A DNA stretch of 64,000 bases from Marinomonas rhizomae (GCF_024397855.1 NZ_CP073343.1:1860001-1924000), one strand, 5' to 3'; positions 25,832 to 34,067 are shown, counted from the stretch's first letter. Notes: generated from the letters alone by a model not told the origin. Numbers and translations are program-made.

Positions 25832-27373
25832 ATGACGACTGAAACGATAACGCACTTTCATTTTTGCTGTGGCCTTGGTGCCGGTGCAAAAGGATTTAAC
25901 CAAGCGAACCCAAAGGTTGGTAATTTAGAAGGTAAGTTTGAATGCCTGGGTGGCATTGATGTTGAGCCTTCGGCTATTCGAGACTTCAAAACATTAACAG
26001 GTGTGGATGGTACTTTGATGGATTTGTTTACTCGTGATCAGTACACCCGTTTTCATGGCAAAGAACCTTGTAAAGACTGGAAAGAAGCCACGCCTGCCGA
26101 CATTCGAAAGGCTGCAAAGAACCAAACGCCAAATGTGGTGTTTATTAGCTCTCCGTGTAAAGGAGCAAGTGGCTTGCTGTCTCAGCAAAAGTCGGTAACG
26201 CCTAAGTATCAGGCTCTTAATGAACTGACGCTTCGTTGTGTGTGGCTAATGATTGAAGCATGGAAAGATGACCCTGTTGATCTGATTGTTTTTGAAAACG
26301 TGCCGCGTTTGGCGACTCGTGGCCGTCACTTGTTAGATCAAATCAATCAGCTGCTTTCTTTTGCAGGCTATGCCGTTTCTGAAACAACCCATGATTGTGG
26401 TGATATTGGTGGTTTGGCTCAAAGCCGTAAGCGTTTTTTATTGGTCGCTCGTCATATTGAAAAAGTACCGCCTTTTTTATACCAACCAACCTATAAAGGC
26501 TTAAGAAGTGTGGGTTCTGTTCTGGATCGCATGCCATTGCCAGGAGACAAGCACGGTGGCGCGATGCATCGAGTCCCGCGTCTTCAATGGAAAACATGGG
26601 TAAGACTAGCGTTTGTTGAAGCTGGCAAAGATTGGCGAAGCCTTGAGCGCCTAGCAATGGAAGACGGTCACTTGCGTGATTACGTAATCATGCCAGAACA
26701 CCGAAATGGCTATATGGGTGTAAATGACTGGAATGAATCCATGGGCACCGTTGCTGGAAAGAGCAAACCGACCAACGGGAATTTTTCGGTTGCTGATCCT
26801 CGTGGCAATGGCTTCGCGAGTAAATATGCCGTAACGCATTTTGATCGATCTTCAGGAACTGTTATTGCGGGAAGTACAACGGGACAGGGTGCTTTTGCGG
26901 TGGCTGATCCTCGCCCTGGTATGAAGCGTCAGAAAGGAGACAGTTATTACGGCGGTGGTCATTATGGTGTCATTCCTTGGGATAGTTCATGCGGCGCGGT
27001 TTCGGCGGCTGCCTCTCATGATAATGGCCGCTGGTCTGTTGCCGACCCTCGCTTACCTAAAGCGACTGAAAAATGCCTTGCTGTCATTCGCTCTTTAGAC
27101 GGTACATGGCACCGACCTTTTACCACTCTAGAGCTTGCCGCTCTTCAATCACTTATTGAGCCAGAAGAGTACCTAGAACTTGATGGATTGAATGATGAAG
27201 CATGGCGTGAACGTATTGGAAATGCGGTTCCTCCCTCGGCAGCAAAAGCGATTGCCGAAGTCATGGGTACCACCATTTTATTGGCTAGATCAGGCGAGAC
27301 CTTTTTGCTTTCCAATGCACCTGTTTGGGTTAAACCAATGGCGATAGCGTTGAGTATTGGAGACATCCAATGA
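25832..27373 (+). CDS. C5-cytosine DNA methyltransferase (phage, solitary)
   Basis: A 513-residue Dcm-type methyltransferase. Motif I is HFCCGLGAGAKGF, motif IV with the catalytic cysteine is FISSPCKGASG, motif VI VFENVPRL, motif VIII QSRKRFLLVA and motif X GNAVPPSAAKAIAEV. No cognate restriction enzyme is adjacent. Such phage enzymes usually protect DNA from host restriction. A variable region of ~200 residues between motifs VIII and X contains three SVADPR-type repeats (FSVADPRG, FAVADPRPG, WSVADPRLP). It overlaps the replication gene by 4 bases. Confidence 0.9.
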   Translation: MTTETITHFHFCCGLGAGAKGFNQANPKVGNLEGKFECLGGIDVEPSAIRDFKTLTGVDGTLMDLFTRDQYTRFHGKEPCKDWKEATPADIRKAAKNQTPNVVFISSPCKGASGLLSQQKSVTPKYQALNELTLRCVWLMIEAWKDDPVDLIVFENVPRLATRGRHLLDQINQLLSFAGYAVSETTHDCGDIGGLAQSRKRFLLVARHIEKVPPFLYQPTYKGLRSVGSVLDRMPLPGDKHGGAMHRVPRLQWKTWVRLAFVEAGKDWRSLERLAMEDGHLRDYVIMPEHRNGYMGVNDWNESMGTVAGKSKPTNGNFSVADPRGNGFASKYAVTHFDRSSGTVIAGSTTGQGAFAVADPRPGMKRQKGDSYYGGGHYGVIPWDSSCGAVSAAASHDNGRWSVADPRLPKATEKCLAVIRSLDGTWHRPFTTLELAALQSLIEPEEYLELDGLNDEAWRERIGNAVPPSAAKAIAEVMGTTILLARSGETFLLSNAPVWVKPMAIALSIGDIQ

Positions 27374-28113
27374 GTATGGAATTGATGGTCAAGGCTATGA
27401 AAACGAAGGTGGGTAATCCTCTTCGTAAATTGGTCTTGTTGAAACTTGCAGATAACGCGAATGATCAAGGCGAGTGCTGGCCAAGCTATCAGTACATTGC
27501 GGATCAGTGTGAAATAAGCAAACGCACGGCGATGAATCACATTGATACGTTGATAGAAGCGGGCTATCTCTCGAAGAAAGTGCGTAAGGGCGTGAAAGGC
27601 AATTCGTCTAACGTCTATGTGCTGAATTTCGACGCAAAGCCAGCAAACAATGGGGGTGCAAATCCTGCACCCCCTAGTGCAGGAGATTCACTAGGTAGTG
27701 CAAATGCTGCACCCCCTAGTGCAAATGCTGCACCAGGGGGTAGTGCAAATGCTGCACCCGGAATCAGTCACTCTCTTGAATCAGTCAATGAATCAGTCAA
27801 TGAATCTTTGGTCGAATCTCCCAAACCCAAAAAAACAAAACGTGCTTCTGGCGTTCCCGATGAGTTCTTGGTCGATCAGCGAATGCTCGATTGGCTGGCG
27901 CAGAATCAAATCACGAACGATTGGCGGATCGAGACGAATAAGTTTTTAGATTATCACCGAGCGAAGGGCTCGAAGATGCTTGATTGGATCGCGGCTTGGA
28001 GGTTGTGGATGCGAAATTCCATGAAGTTTGCCGCACAGCGACCGACGCCGCCAGCCGTGGCCAAGCAGCAAGTTAGCGACAGCTTGACAGACATTCACGA
28101 CACAGATTGGTAG
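27370..28113 (+). CDS. Phage replication protein (helix-turn-helix, lambda O-like role)
   Basis: A 247-residue protein. The N-terminal winged-helix/HTH_36-type domain (GECWPSYQYIADQCEISKRT, residues ~36-55) should bind origin DNA. A low-complexity linker with repeated SANAAP units is encoded by the iteron array. The C-terminal domain (LDWLAQNQITNDWRIETNKF, AWRLWMRNSMKF) resembles DnaT/replication-initiator ends. It probably loads the host replicative helicase on the phage origin. It is coupled to the methyltransferase by ATGA. Confidence 0.75.
   Translation: MSMELMVKAMKTKVGNPLRKLVLLKLADNANDQGECWPSYQYIADQCEISKRTAMNHIDTLIEAGYLSKKVRKGVKGNSSNVYVLNFDAKPANNGGANPAPPSAGDSLGSANAAPPSANAAPGGSANAAPGISHSLESVNESVNESLVESPKPKKTKRASGVPDEFLVDQRMLDWLAQNQITNDWRIETNKFLDYHRAKGSKMLDWIAAWRLWMRNSMKFAAQRPTPPAVAKQQVSDSLTDIHDTDW
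27656..27757. repeat. Iteron array inside the replication gene, candidate phage origin
   Basis: Five 15-bp dyads spaced by 21, 21, 21 and 24 bases: GTGCAAATCCTGCAC (27656), a degenerate GTGCAGGAGATTCAC (27677), then GTGCAAATGCTGCAC at 27698, 27719 and 27743. The near two-helical-turn phasing and position inside the initiator gene mirror lambda ori within O. AATCAGTC(A)ATG repeats follow at 27771-27805. Confidence 0.75.
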
Positions 28114-28122
28114 GAGCGAACC

Positions 28123-28476
28123 ATGTACGATTTGTTTGATGAATTCCCAGCAACCGACGCGGCGTACTTCGAAGCCGCCAACAACGCCCACGACCTAGCG
28201 CACTGGAAGCCTAGCCATGACACGGTTTACGAAGCAGGGCGACGAGTCGGGTTTTCCAAGCTACGCCGCCGCGACACCGGAGCAGGCAAGCGAGCCTTTG
28301 CCAAAGTTTACAAGGACGTGTGCAAAGCGTGGATGCGTGGCGAACGATTCAAACGAGACGTGATTCAACCCAAGCAATACGGCGAGGAAATAAGCGAACA
28401 GGAATTGCTCAATCGTCGAGTGATTGGCCGTGGAAGAGTTTGTCAGTTGAAAGATTTGTTAAGGGGCGCGACATGA
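28123..28476 (+). CDS. Phage protein of unknown function
   Basis: A 117-residue basic protein without a recognised family. It has an acidic N terminus (MYDLFDEFPATDAAYFEAAN) and a basic middle (GRRVGFSKLRRRDTGAGKRA), which suggests nucleic-acid contact. It sits in the early operon after the replication gene, 9 bases downstream, and overlaps the next start (ATGA). Possible roles include Holliday-junction or antitermination functions, but nothing in the sequence decides. Confidence 0.55.
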   Translation: MYDLFDEFPATDAAYFEAANNAHDLAHWKPSHDTVYEAGRRVGFSKLRRRDTGAGKRAFAKVYKDVCKAWMRGERFKRDVIQPKQYGEEISEQELLNRRVIGRGRVCQLKDLLRGAT

Positions 28477-28721
28477 GCACAGAAAACCTAATTCGCTATC
28501 ACTTCGATGATGGCTCTGAGATCACCGCGAGCTGGAGTGATGCCCCACGTGACTGTAATTACATTTACTTTTTTAAGGGAGCCTACGCTTTCCTAAAAGT
28601 GAATGATCAAGGGTTGTGGGAATTAGTTAATGTTGAGTTTCATGAATGGGAGCAAATCACCAACCCTATTCGAATCACAGAAATTATGAAAAACGCACAC
28701 CCACGACCTATGGGTGTTTAA
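28473..28721 (+). CDS. Small phage protein of unknown function
   Basis: An 82-residue acidic protein (MSTENLIRYHFDDGSEITAS; DCNYIYFFKGAYAFLKV). The start at 28473 overlaps the preceding stop (ATGA), which fits translational coupling better than the longer frame that runs back to 28320 through the preceding gene. No family is recognised. Confidence 0.5.
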   Translation: MSTENLIRYHFDDGSEITASWSDAPRDCNYIYFFKGAYAFLKVNDQGLWELVNVEFHEWEQITNPIRITEIMKNAHPRPMGV

Positions 28722-28778
28722 GAAATAATAATAGGTTTCAAACCACCCAAACACGTTTTATATAGGAATCAATAAACA

Positions 28779-29306
28779 ATGCGCTGGCTAAACCGAGACA
28801 AACCCAACACATTAGGCGCGCTAGGATGGCGGATCGTGAACGATCAAGTAACGTACCTACTATCCAGCTCAGCCGATGCGGGTTGGTCTGGCGTTGGCAA
28901 CACAGGGCGAATTTGTGAGTCCGCTCTACTGGGTATCACGCCAACCTTTGGCGGTGGTGGCGACAGCAACGCCGCGATGATCAAACAAATACGCGCCTTA
29001 TCCGTGAAAGACAAAGGCTTTGATTGGCTCTTTTGTGACCTGTCACGCATGCAAAAGCTCTGCTTATTCGCTGCGGTGCTGGCAGAAGGGCGCAAAACCA
29101 TAAAAGGCAAACCGCTCACCAACGCCCGAATAGCTGCCACTTTGCCTACCTTCGCCGCTGAACTACGCCTTGGCCCCGCCCATGCCACGCCAAGCGAAAA
29201 GACCTTTGCCAACAACATAGCAGAAGGGCGCAAACGCTTCTTGCTCAAGCTACAAACCGAACTGGCCGCACGACTGACAGAGGAACAGCGAAGGGCCATT
29301 GCATGA
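28779..29306 (+). CDS. Phage protein of unknown function
   Basis: A 175-residue protein with no family I can name. The N-terminal half is Gly/Ser-rich (SSSADAGWSGVGNTGRICES, TFGGGGDSNAA) and the C-terminal half is helical and basic (AEGRKRFLLKLQTELAARL). AGGAATCAATAAACA precedes the ATG. It overlaps the second integrase by 4 bases (ATGA), so the two are co-translated and may function together, for example in control of excision. Confidence 0.5.
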   Translation: MRWLNRDKPNTLGALGWRIVNDQVTYLLSSSADAGWSGVGNTGRICESALLGITPTFGGGGDSNAAMIKQIRALSVKDKGFDWLFCDLSRMQKLCLFAAVLAEGRKTIKGKPLTNARIAATLPTFAAELRLGPAHATPSEKTFANNIAEGRKRFLLKLQTELAARLTEEQRRAIA

Positions 29307-30451
29307 CCAAGGGCACCACCAAGATAACCGACACCACCATCAAAGCCGCCCTGAAAACCGACAAGCGTTACCTCTACGACTCTCGCCGTGTTGAATTTCA
29401 CATCAACGCGGCGCGGACGGGTGGCACCTTTTACGATGTCGTCTACAAAGGCAAAAAGCGCCAGCGCACCAAGCTTGCCAAATGGCCAGCCGTCACCGCC
29501 AAAACCCTGTTTGCCGAACTCCCCGCCATACGTGCCAACGCCTTGGCCGATCGGGAAGCCAGCCTTACCGTGTCCGCCTTTCAAACAGGTGGTGAAGTCT
29601 TAATCTGGTACATGCAGCACATCGACGCCGACAAAACCTACTCGGCGGATTACGTCTCCACCTCGTCCAGCTACATAGGCAACCATCTACTGAGCCAGCT
29701 CGACAAAGTGCGACTCAACGACATCGACAAGCCCTTACTATACAAGCAGCTCTACATGCCCATGCAAAGCGACTACGCGCTATCCACCATAAAAGGCGTG
29801 CTTGGCACCCTGAAAACAGCCTTCACCCGCGCCCATGAACTCGGCCTCATTGCCAGCAACCCCACCAAAAACATCACCCTTAGCAGCTTCACCACCTCCC
29901 AGCCCGACAGCCAACCAGGGCGACTCAAACCCCACGATTTACCCGCATTACTCGCCGTCATCCACAAGCAACCAAAGCAACGCCGCGTCTTCTTCATGAC
30001 TCAACTGCTCCACGCCACCCGCGAGGGTGAAACCAGCCTTGCCGAATGGAAGCACTTTTCGCCCAATCAACTGGAGTGGTATCTACCGCCAGAGAACACC
30101 AAAAACGGCACCGAGCACCGCTTGCCCATTACCCAACACGCCATGGACCTAATCAACAGCCTGCCCAAACGAGGCACCTACATATTCAGCGTCAAAGGCA
30201 TTAAGCCCATCACCACACGCACCATAGAGCGTTGGTATCAAAGCCTCAGCGACGAAGTGGGCATCAAGTTCACCAGCCACGACATACGCAAACTCGCCCG
30301 CGACAGCTGGCAAGACATGGGCATCGACTGGGTAATAGGGGAAATGCTACTCAACCACGAACGGGACGGACTGGATAAACGCTACATGCACACCCATTCG
30401 AGAGAACAGATGCGCAAAGCGTTGGGGGAGTGGGGGGAGGTCTTTTTTTGA
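29303..30451 (+). CDS. Second tyrosine recombinase
   Basis: A 382-residue integrase unrelated in detail to the one at 20660. Catalytic residues are seen: Arg in HATREGETSLAEW, Lys in NTKNGTEHRLPI, HDIRK, His in LLNHERDG and Tyr in DKRYMHTHS. It belongs to the type with SHDIRKLARDSWQDMGID near the end. It lies in the middle of the prophage as the last gene of the early operon and is richer in C than its neighbours. It may be left from a second element, or serve another recombination task such as dimer resolution. Confidence 0.88.
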   Translation: MTKGTTKITDTTIKAALKTDKRYLYDSRRVEFHINAARTGGTFYDVVYKGKKRQRTKLAKWPAVTAKTLFAELPAIRANALADREASLTVSAFQTGGEVLIWYMQHIDADKTYSADYVSTSSSYIGNHLLSQLDKVRLNDIDKPLLYKQLYMPMQSDYALSTIKGVLGTLKTAFTRAHELGLIASNPTKNITLSSFTTSQPDSQPGRLKPHDLPALLAVIHKQPKQRRVFFMTQLLHATREGETSLAEWKHFSPNQLEWYLPPENTKNGTEHRLPITQHAMDLINSLPKRGTYIFSVKGIKPITTRTIERWYQSLSDEVGIKFTSHDIRKLARDSWQDMGIDWVIGEMLLNHERDGLDKRYMHTHSREQMRKALGEWGEVFF

Positions 30452-30914
30452 TTAGATAATCAAAGTTATTGCAATAAATATTGTCATACATGTTGCAGTA
30501 ACTTTAATTAAAACAGTAACTTACAGTTTTTTCTGATTTGCTATCTTTATCGAGACTATTGTAAAATATTCAATACTGAGTTGATTTCTTTCTTGATTCA
30601 GTTGACGAGTGGGTCAAGCTCTTATGTGCACGCTGGCTATACTTAGTGATCATGGGTTTCGCTTTTGTGAGTGTGATAAACTGATTTTTTTATAGAGGAG
30701 TTTGATATGAAACAGACATAAAAAAACCGCTTATTTTAGCGAACTAAAAAAGCGGCTTCGATGTGCAATCTTGCTCGCCAAAGCAATCAGCACTTGCTGA
30801 GACAGGCTCAACGAAATACAAATTAGATCCTAGCGCACTCAGGTTAGGATCTCAAGAGTCTATTAACGCCAGCGAAGCCTTTTCATTAATCTGTACGTTA
30901 TAGAAGGAATATCT
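30452..30914. other. Non-coding stretch with hairpins
   Basis: About 460 bases without a supported gene. A hairpin at 30725-30757 (CCGCTT...AAGCGG with a TTCG-type centre) has a T run only when read on the minus strand, so it looks like a leftward terminator. A second hairpin AGATCCTA...TAGGATCT lies at 30825-30852. The purpose of a leftward terminator here is unclear, because no minus-strand gene ends at this place. Confidence 0.5.
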
Positions 30915-31016
30915 ATGATGAAGTTACAGCTTTGTCTTGAAAGAGCAGTTGAGGCGCTTTTGCTTCTCAATGAGCTAGTGGATAGCTTGACCATCTTGAT
31001 CCATTCGCTGGGTTAG
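30915..31016 (+). CDS. Possible small hydrophobic peptide, 33 aa
   Basis: The frame starts ATGATG with AAGGA 6 bases upstream and is followed 21 bases later by a strong terminator, so it looks like a small independent transcript. The peptide (MMKLQLCLERAVEALLLLNE, then a second hydrophobic run) is an amphipathic or membrane-seeking helix, similar in size to type I toxins such as TisB, though without evident sequence kinship. No antisense RNA promoter was verified. Confidence 0.35.
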   Translation: MMKLQLCLERAVEALLLLNELVDSLTILIHSLG

Positions 31017-31037
31017 ATGGTTTCTGGTTAGGTGTTG

Positions 31038-31062
31038 AAAGCCGCATTCGTGCGGCTTTTTT
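31038..31062 (+). terminator. Rho-independent terminator
   Basis: AAAGCCGCA-TTCG-TGCGGCTTTTTT, a compact stem with a stable tetraloop and a T run. Confidence 0.9.
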
Positions 31063-31175
31063 ATAATATTATTGATTGAATCTAACCGATAGAAATTTAT
31101 CATTATCAAACTAAAGCATGTTTTACTATTATACGTATTGTTATATATAAATTCTCAATTTAAGAGATTGTAATC

Positions 31176-31328
31176 ATGCCTTTACCTAAAGCAAGACAAG
31201 AAAAGCCAAAAGCGACCGCGAAAGACGTTAAGTCTGCTGCTGCCGTTGGTGACGCTGTGTTTGCTTACTTCCAAAAGCACGGCAAGTTTCCTACTTCTAA
31301 AGAGCAACTGCAACCAGCTAAGGCGTAA
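31176..31328 (+). CDS. Small basic protein, possible antitoxin partner of the YafO-like toxin
   Basis: A 50-residue frame (MPLPKARQEKPKATAKDVKS ... FPTSKEQLQPAKA). Its stop lies 1 base before the TTG start of the YafO-like gene, the close spacing typical of antitoxin-toxin pairs. It does not resemble YafN, the Phd-like antitoxin of E. coli YafO, which is about twice as long. The weak ribosome site (AAGAGA) is the main doubt. The partner role is inferred from position only. Confidence 0.45.
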   Translation: MPLPKARQEKPKATAKDVKSAAAVGDAVFAYFQKHGKFPTSKEQLQPAKA

Positions 31329-31329
31329 C

Positions 31330-31749
31330 TTGGCGATTGTACAGACAGCCTCTATTTTTAGAATGGCTCCTGACTGGGAGCTTCACAAAAATACTTTTGA
31401 ATCCTACAAGCTTAATGGTGAGCAGCCAGATTTTTATGGTCGTGACGCATCATTAAGCCACCCTCATGTTCACCATATACACCTCGCTCAAACACAAGAG
31501 CTAGCCAATCATTGGGCTAAACGACACCCTAGAATTGATCAAATTTATTATCGGACTACCCGAATGGGGGATCCTGATAATGACTATTGGCTGATTTATG
31601 CCTTTGATGATTTTGAAGAAAAGTACCTGTTGCTAACTATTCTAGGGCCAGACGCCCACAACAATGCTCAATGGCGCGCTTATCTTACGAGCCTGTACAC
31701 TCAATTTGTTGAGCCTTGGATTAATGGCAAGCTGGATGATGTTGTTTAG
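31330..31749 (+). CDS. YafO-family type II toxin
   Basis: A 139-residue protein if the TTG at 31330 is used, close to the 132 residues of E. coli YafO. Shared features are FESYKLNGEQPDFYGRDAS, HHIHLA and the C-terminal LLLTILGPDAHNNAQW. YafO is a ribosome-associated mRNA endonuclease. A longer upstream reading overlaps the 50-aa gene and gives an unlikely N terminus; an ATG at 31363 would give a shorter form. Its stop overlaps a convergent membrane-protein gene by 4 bases. Confidence 0.7.
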   Translation: MAIVQTASIFRMAPDWELHKNTFESYKLNGEQPDFYGRDASLSHPHVHHIHLAQTQELANHWAKRHPRIDQIYYRTTRMGDPDNDYWLIYAFDDFEEKYLLLTILGPDAHNNAQWRAYLTSLYTQFVEPWINGKLDDVV

Positions 31750-32399
31750 GTGGTAGCGTAAAGCTCTTTAAATAATGCCTCTATCTTAGCTGTTCCCTTG
31801 TTATGAAACTCTGTGATGCGCTGAGCATCATCATCATTAAATTGCCTTTTTTCTTTGGTTAAATCCTCGTAAAAGGTTAGGATTTCTTTATCACTGTATA
31901 CGTCAATAGTATCTTCGCCAAGAATGCATTTATGGTTAGTGTAGGCAGACTTATATGGCGAAAGGTTATCCATAAACCTGTTTTGTACTTCAATGAGTTC
32001 CTCGTATTGCTTCAGATATTTTCCTATAAAATGTCCGCCACTTTTAGCAAATCCTTTAGCTGCCTGAGTGCTCACCGTCTGTTTACAGAACCTAAAAAGT
32101 TCAAGCATTGTTTGTTCGTATGCTCGGCTTAGCTCTTTGAGGCTTTCACTAGATCGTTCTAGTTTATGTTGCTGCCTTTGTCTGGTTGGGCCTGTTGCAA
32201 ATGATTTATAGGCATAGATAGCAGCAAAAAAAGTGGCTACGCTTGCAATGATTGTAGCTAAATCAAACGCAACTGAAAGCTTGTCAGTATTAGCAGGCCA
32301 TGCTGGAAAGCCTGTCAATGTGCCTAATGTGTAGCTGATTGTGATGATGAAAGCACAACATACCCACCATTCCACGTCCTTGAAACTCATGTTTTGCAT
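31746..32399 (-). CDS. Hypothetical membrane protein with cytoplasmic helical domain
   Basis: A 217-residue protein with two N-terminal membrane helices (WWVCCAFIITISYTLG and ATIIASVATFFAAIYAY), then a long helical cytosolic part (HKLERSSESLKELSRAYEQT). The architecture is the same as the 252-residue protein at 33309-34067, although the sequences differ. No family name is known to me. It reads opposite to the phage genes, as lysogenic cargo usually does. Confidence 0.6.
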   Translation of the reverse strand: MQNMSFKDVEWWVCCAFIITISYTLGTLTGFPAWPANTDKLSVAFDLATIIASVATFFAAIYAYKSFATGPTRQRQQHKLERSSESLKELSRAYEQTMLELFRFCKQTVSTQAAKGFAKSGGHFIGKYLKQYEELIEVQNRFMDNLSPYKSAYTNHKCILGEDTIDVYSDKEILTFYEDLTKEKRQFNDDDAQRITEFHNKGTAKIEALFKELYATT

Positions 32400-32539
32400 A
32401 CCTTTTATAATTGTCTATTGGCTGTAATAGCCGTATTAATTTTAATGCCGTTAAATATACACTATTTAATTAAATGGGCTTAATGCTTGAAATGAATTAA
32501 GTGTAATACTACCATTACCCTGCACTGGCAAAATCCAGT

Positions 32540-32730
32540 GTCGGGATTGAGACCCCGTTTTTTACCATAGCGGCCTAAAACACGCACCGCGTGTTTTTTT
32601 GTGGCCGAGATTCGCCTGTTATGGTGGGTCGGTTTCAGGCTAGCTTCGGCTAGGCCGTATCCTATGGGCGGTAGTCTCAACCTGTTATTCGACCCACCAC
32701 CTTAATTGAGATTGAGACCTTGGTTCTGGT
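32540..32730 (+). ncRNA. Candidate C4-like regulatory RNA/structured leader of the KilA-N gene
   Basis: The region is densely structured. GGTGGGTCG (32623-32631) pairs with CGACCCACC (32690-32698). GTCTCAACC (32674-32682) is complementary to two copies of GATTGAGAC, one at 32545-32554 and one at 32710-32719 just before the KilA-N ribosome site, allowing alternative pairing. AAACACGCACCGCGTGTTTTTTT (about 32577-32599) forms an internal terminator-like hairpin. This layout recalls the P1/P7 C4 antisense RNA that controls the antirepressor gene ant. The identity with C4 is inferred from layout, not searched. Confidence 0.45.
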
Positions 32731-32757
32731 GGTCAATATGACTATAGGAGGCCATAG

Positions 32758-33312
32758 ATGGCTCATTTAATTATTTCTTCAAAAGACATTCGCACACTCG
32801 ACGGATTGTATTCCCTTAATGATCTTCATAAAGCGGCTGGTGCAGAGAGAAAGCATCGTCCAAATTACTTCTTGAATAATCAACAAACGAAAGAGTTGAT
32901 AGTTGAAATTGAAATAGCCGGAATTCCGGCTATCAAAGCAAAACAGGGTGTTGGAACCTATGTTTGCAAAGAACTGGTTTACGCTTACGCCATGTGGATC
33001 AGCCCCAAGTTCAACTTAGAAGTGATCCGCGCCTTCGACCAAGCCCAACAGCCAGAACCCGAACCAGTGCAACAATCCTTACCCGCCCCCATCCAAGACG
33101 ACGAAAAGCTCAAACTCATTAACGACGTCGCCAAATCCTTAGGCATAACAGAAAGCATCGCCGTCGTATCCGCCACCGACATCATGGCCATGATCCAAAC
33201 CATCCGAAACTATCAAGAACAACTCGCCAGAATCCAAACCAACCCCGCATGGGTCGACCAAACCATCGAACGCGTGAAAAACGCCACAGGCCGACACTTC
33301 GGGGAGGGTTAG
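32758..33312 (+). CDS. KilA-N domain protein (antirepressor-like)
   Basis: A 184-residue phage protein. The KilA-N DNA-binding domain spans residues ~10-95 ([40 protein letters not shown]). A Pro/Glu/Gln linker and a C-terminal helical region ([14 protein letters not shown]) follow. AGGAGG lies 6 bases before the ATG, after the structured leader. Such proteins often act as antirepressors or host-takeover regulators. The 3' half is strikingly C-rich (from about 33040) compared with the 5' half, so the gene is a recombination mosaic. A 59-bp copy of its 3' end is found at 35018. Confidence 0.8.
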   Translation: MAHLIISSKDIRTLDGLYSLNDLHKAAGAERKHRPNYFLNNQQTKELIVEIEIAGIPAIKAKQGVGTYVCKELVYAYAMWISPKFNLEVIRAFDQAQQPEPEPVQQSLPAPIQDDEKLKLINDVAKSLGITESIAVVSATDIMAMIQTIRNYQEQLARIQTNPAWVDQTIERVKNATGRHFGEG

Positions 33313-34067
33313 GTTAGCTCCCTCATAAGTCGATCAAAAACCCTTTCGATAGTTAAGTAGTGTCTATCGAAATAAAGTTTAAGCTGATGCTCATAATCGT
33401 TGATAGATTGGGCATCGGTTACTTTATTTGATAGCATACTCAAGTCAGTAATATATGAAATTTCTTGTATAGACTTAGAGTTTTTGAAAGACCAAGTTAT
33501 GAGCTTTTTCGTGCGTTCTAAAGGGAATTTTATGTCCATCATTTTTTCAAATGCATCTTCAAAGTCTGGGCACTCTTTCTCCCAGATTTGGAGAAGTTCT
33601 AGTTCTTTTTGATTGTTTCGTTTTATCTCTTTTAGAATTTTATTCTGTTCATCAGAATTCTCTTCAATAGATAACTGCTCATTCAGTTTTTCTGTTTTAT
33701 TGGTTAATTCATTGTGTTCTTTGTCAAACTTATAGAACTTAGCAAATTTTTTGGTATGAAAGCTCATGTGCCTATTTAATTTGAGTGCTTCGACATACCA
33801 GTCAGAAACGAGTTTACGCTTCTCTTGGTAAAGAAGTTGATTCTTCCAAGAGTTGACGGTTATACAAGCTAGAATCAAAAGTCCAATTGTTCCTACGCCC
33901 GCCAGCATTCCACCTATGTCAGCAAAGGTTACTTTGCTTGTGTCCCAGTATTTGATGTATGCCAAAGTAAAAATCGACCCTACAAACACGCCTGTGAGTA
34001 ACACTAGGAAAAACTCGACTTGGTCTTTAACTGCTTTCTTTATTGTGTTCTTGGCTGTCTTGAGCAT
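33309..34067 (-). CDS. Hypothetical membrane protein with long coiled coil
   Basis: A 252-residue protein. It has two membrane helices near the N terminus ([40 protein letters not shown]), then a long charged coiled coil ([20 protein letters not shown]). No family is recognised. It is AT-rich, reads against the phage genes and shares its stop region with KilA-N (4-base overlap). Its two-helix-plus-coil plan resembles the 217-residue protein at 31746-32399. A phage-exclusion or sensing role is possible but not shown. Confidence 0.6.
   Translation of the reverse strand: MLKTAKNTIKKAVKDQVEFFLVLLTGVFVGSIFTLAYIKYWDTSKVTFADIGGMLAGVGTIGLLILACITVNSWKNQLLYQEKRKLVSDWYVEALKLNRHMSFHTKKFAKFYKFDKEHNELTNKTEKLNEQLSIEENSDEQNKILKEIKRNNQKELELLQIWEKECPDFEDAFEKMMDIKFPLERTKKLITWSFKNSKSIQEISYITDLSMLSNKVTDAQSINDYEHQLKLYFDRHYLTIERVFDRLMRELT

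Noticed and set aside
28320..28721. Longer 133-aa version of the small early gene
   Set aside because: Its first ~50 codons lie inside the preceding gene in another frame; the ATGA-coupled start at 28473 is better.
28844..29584. 246-aa minus-strand open frame
   Set aside because: It is the shadow of two well-supported plus-strand phage genes in C-rich DNA.
32480..32680. 66-aa minus-strand frame upstream of the KilA-N gene
   Set aside because: It is antisense to a strongly structured leader; its openness is explained by the hairpins, and it lacks a ribosome site.
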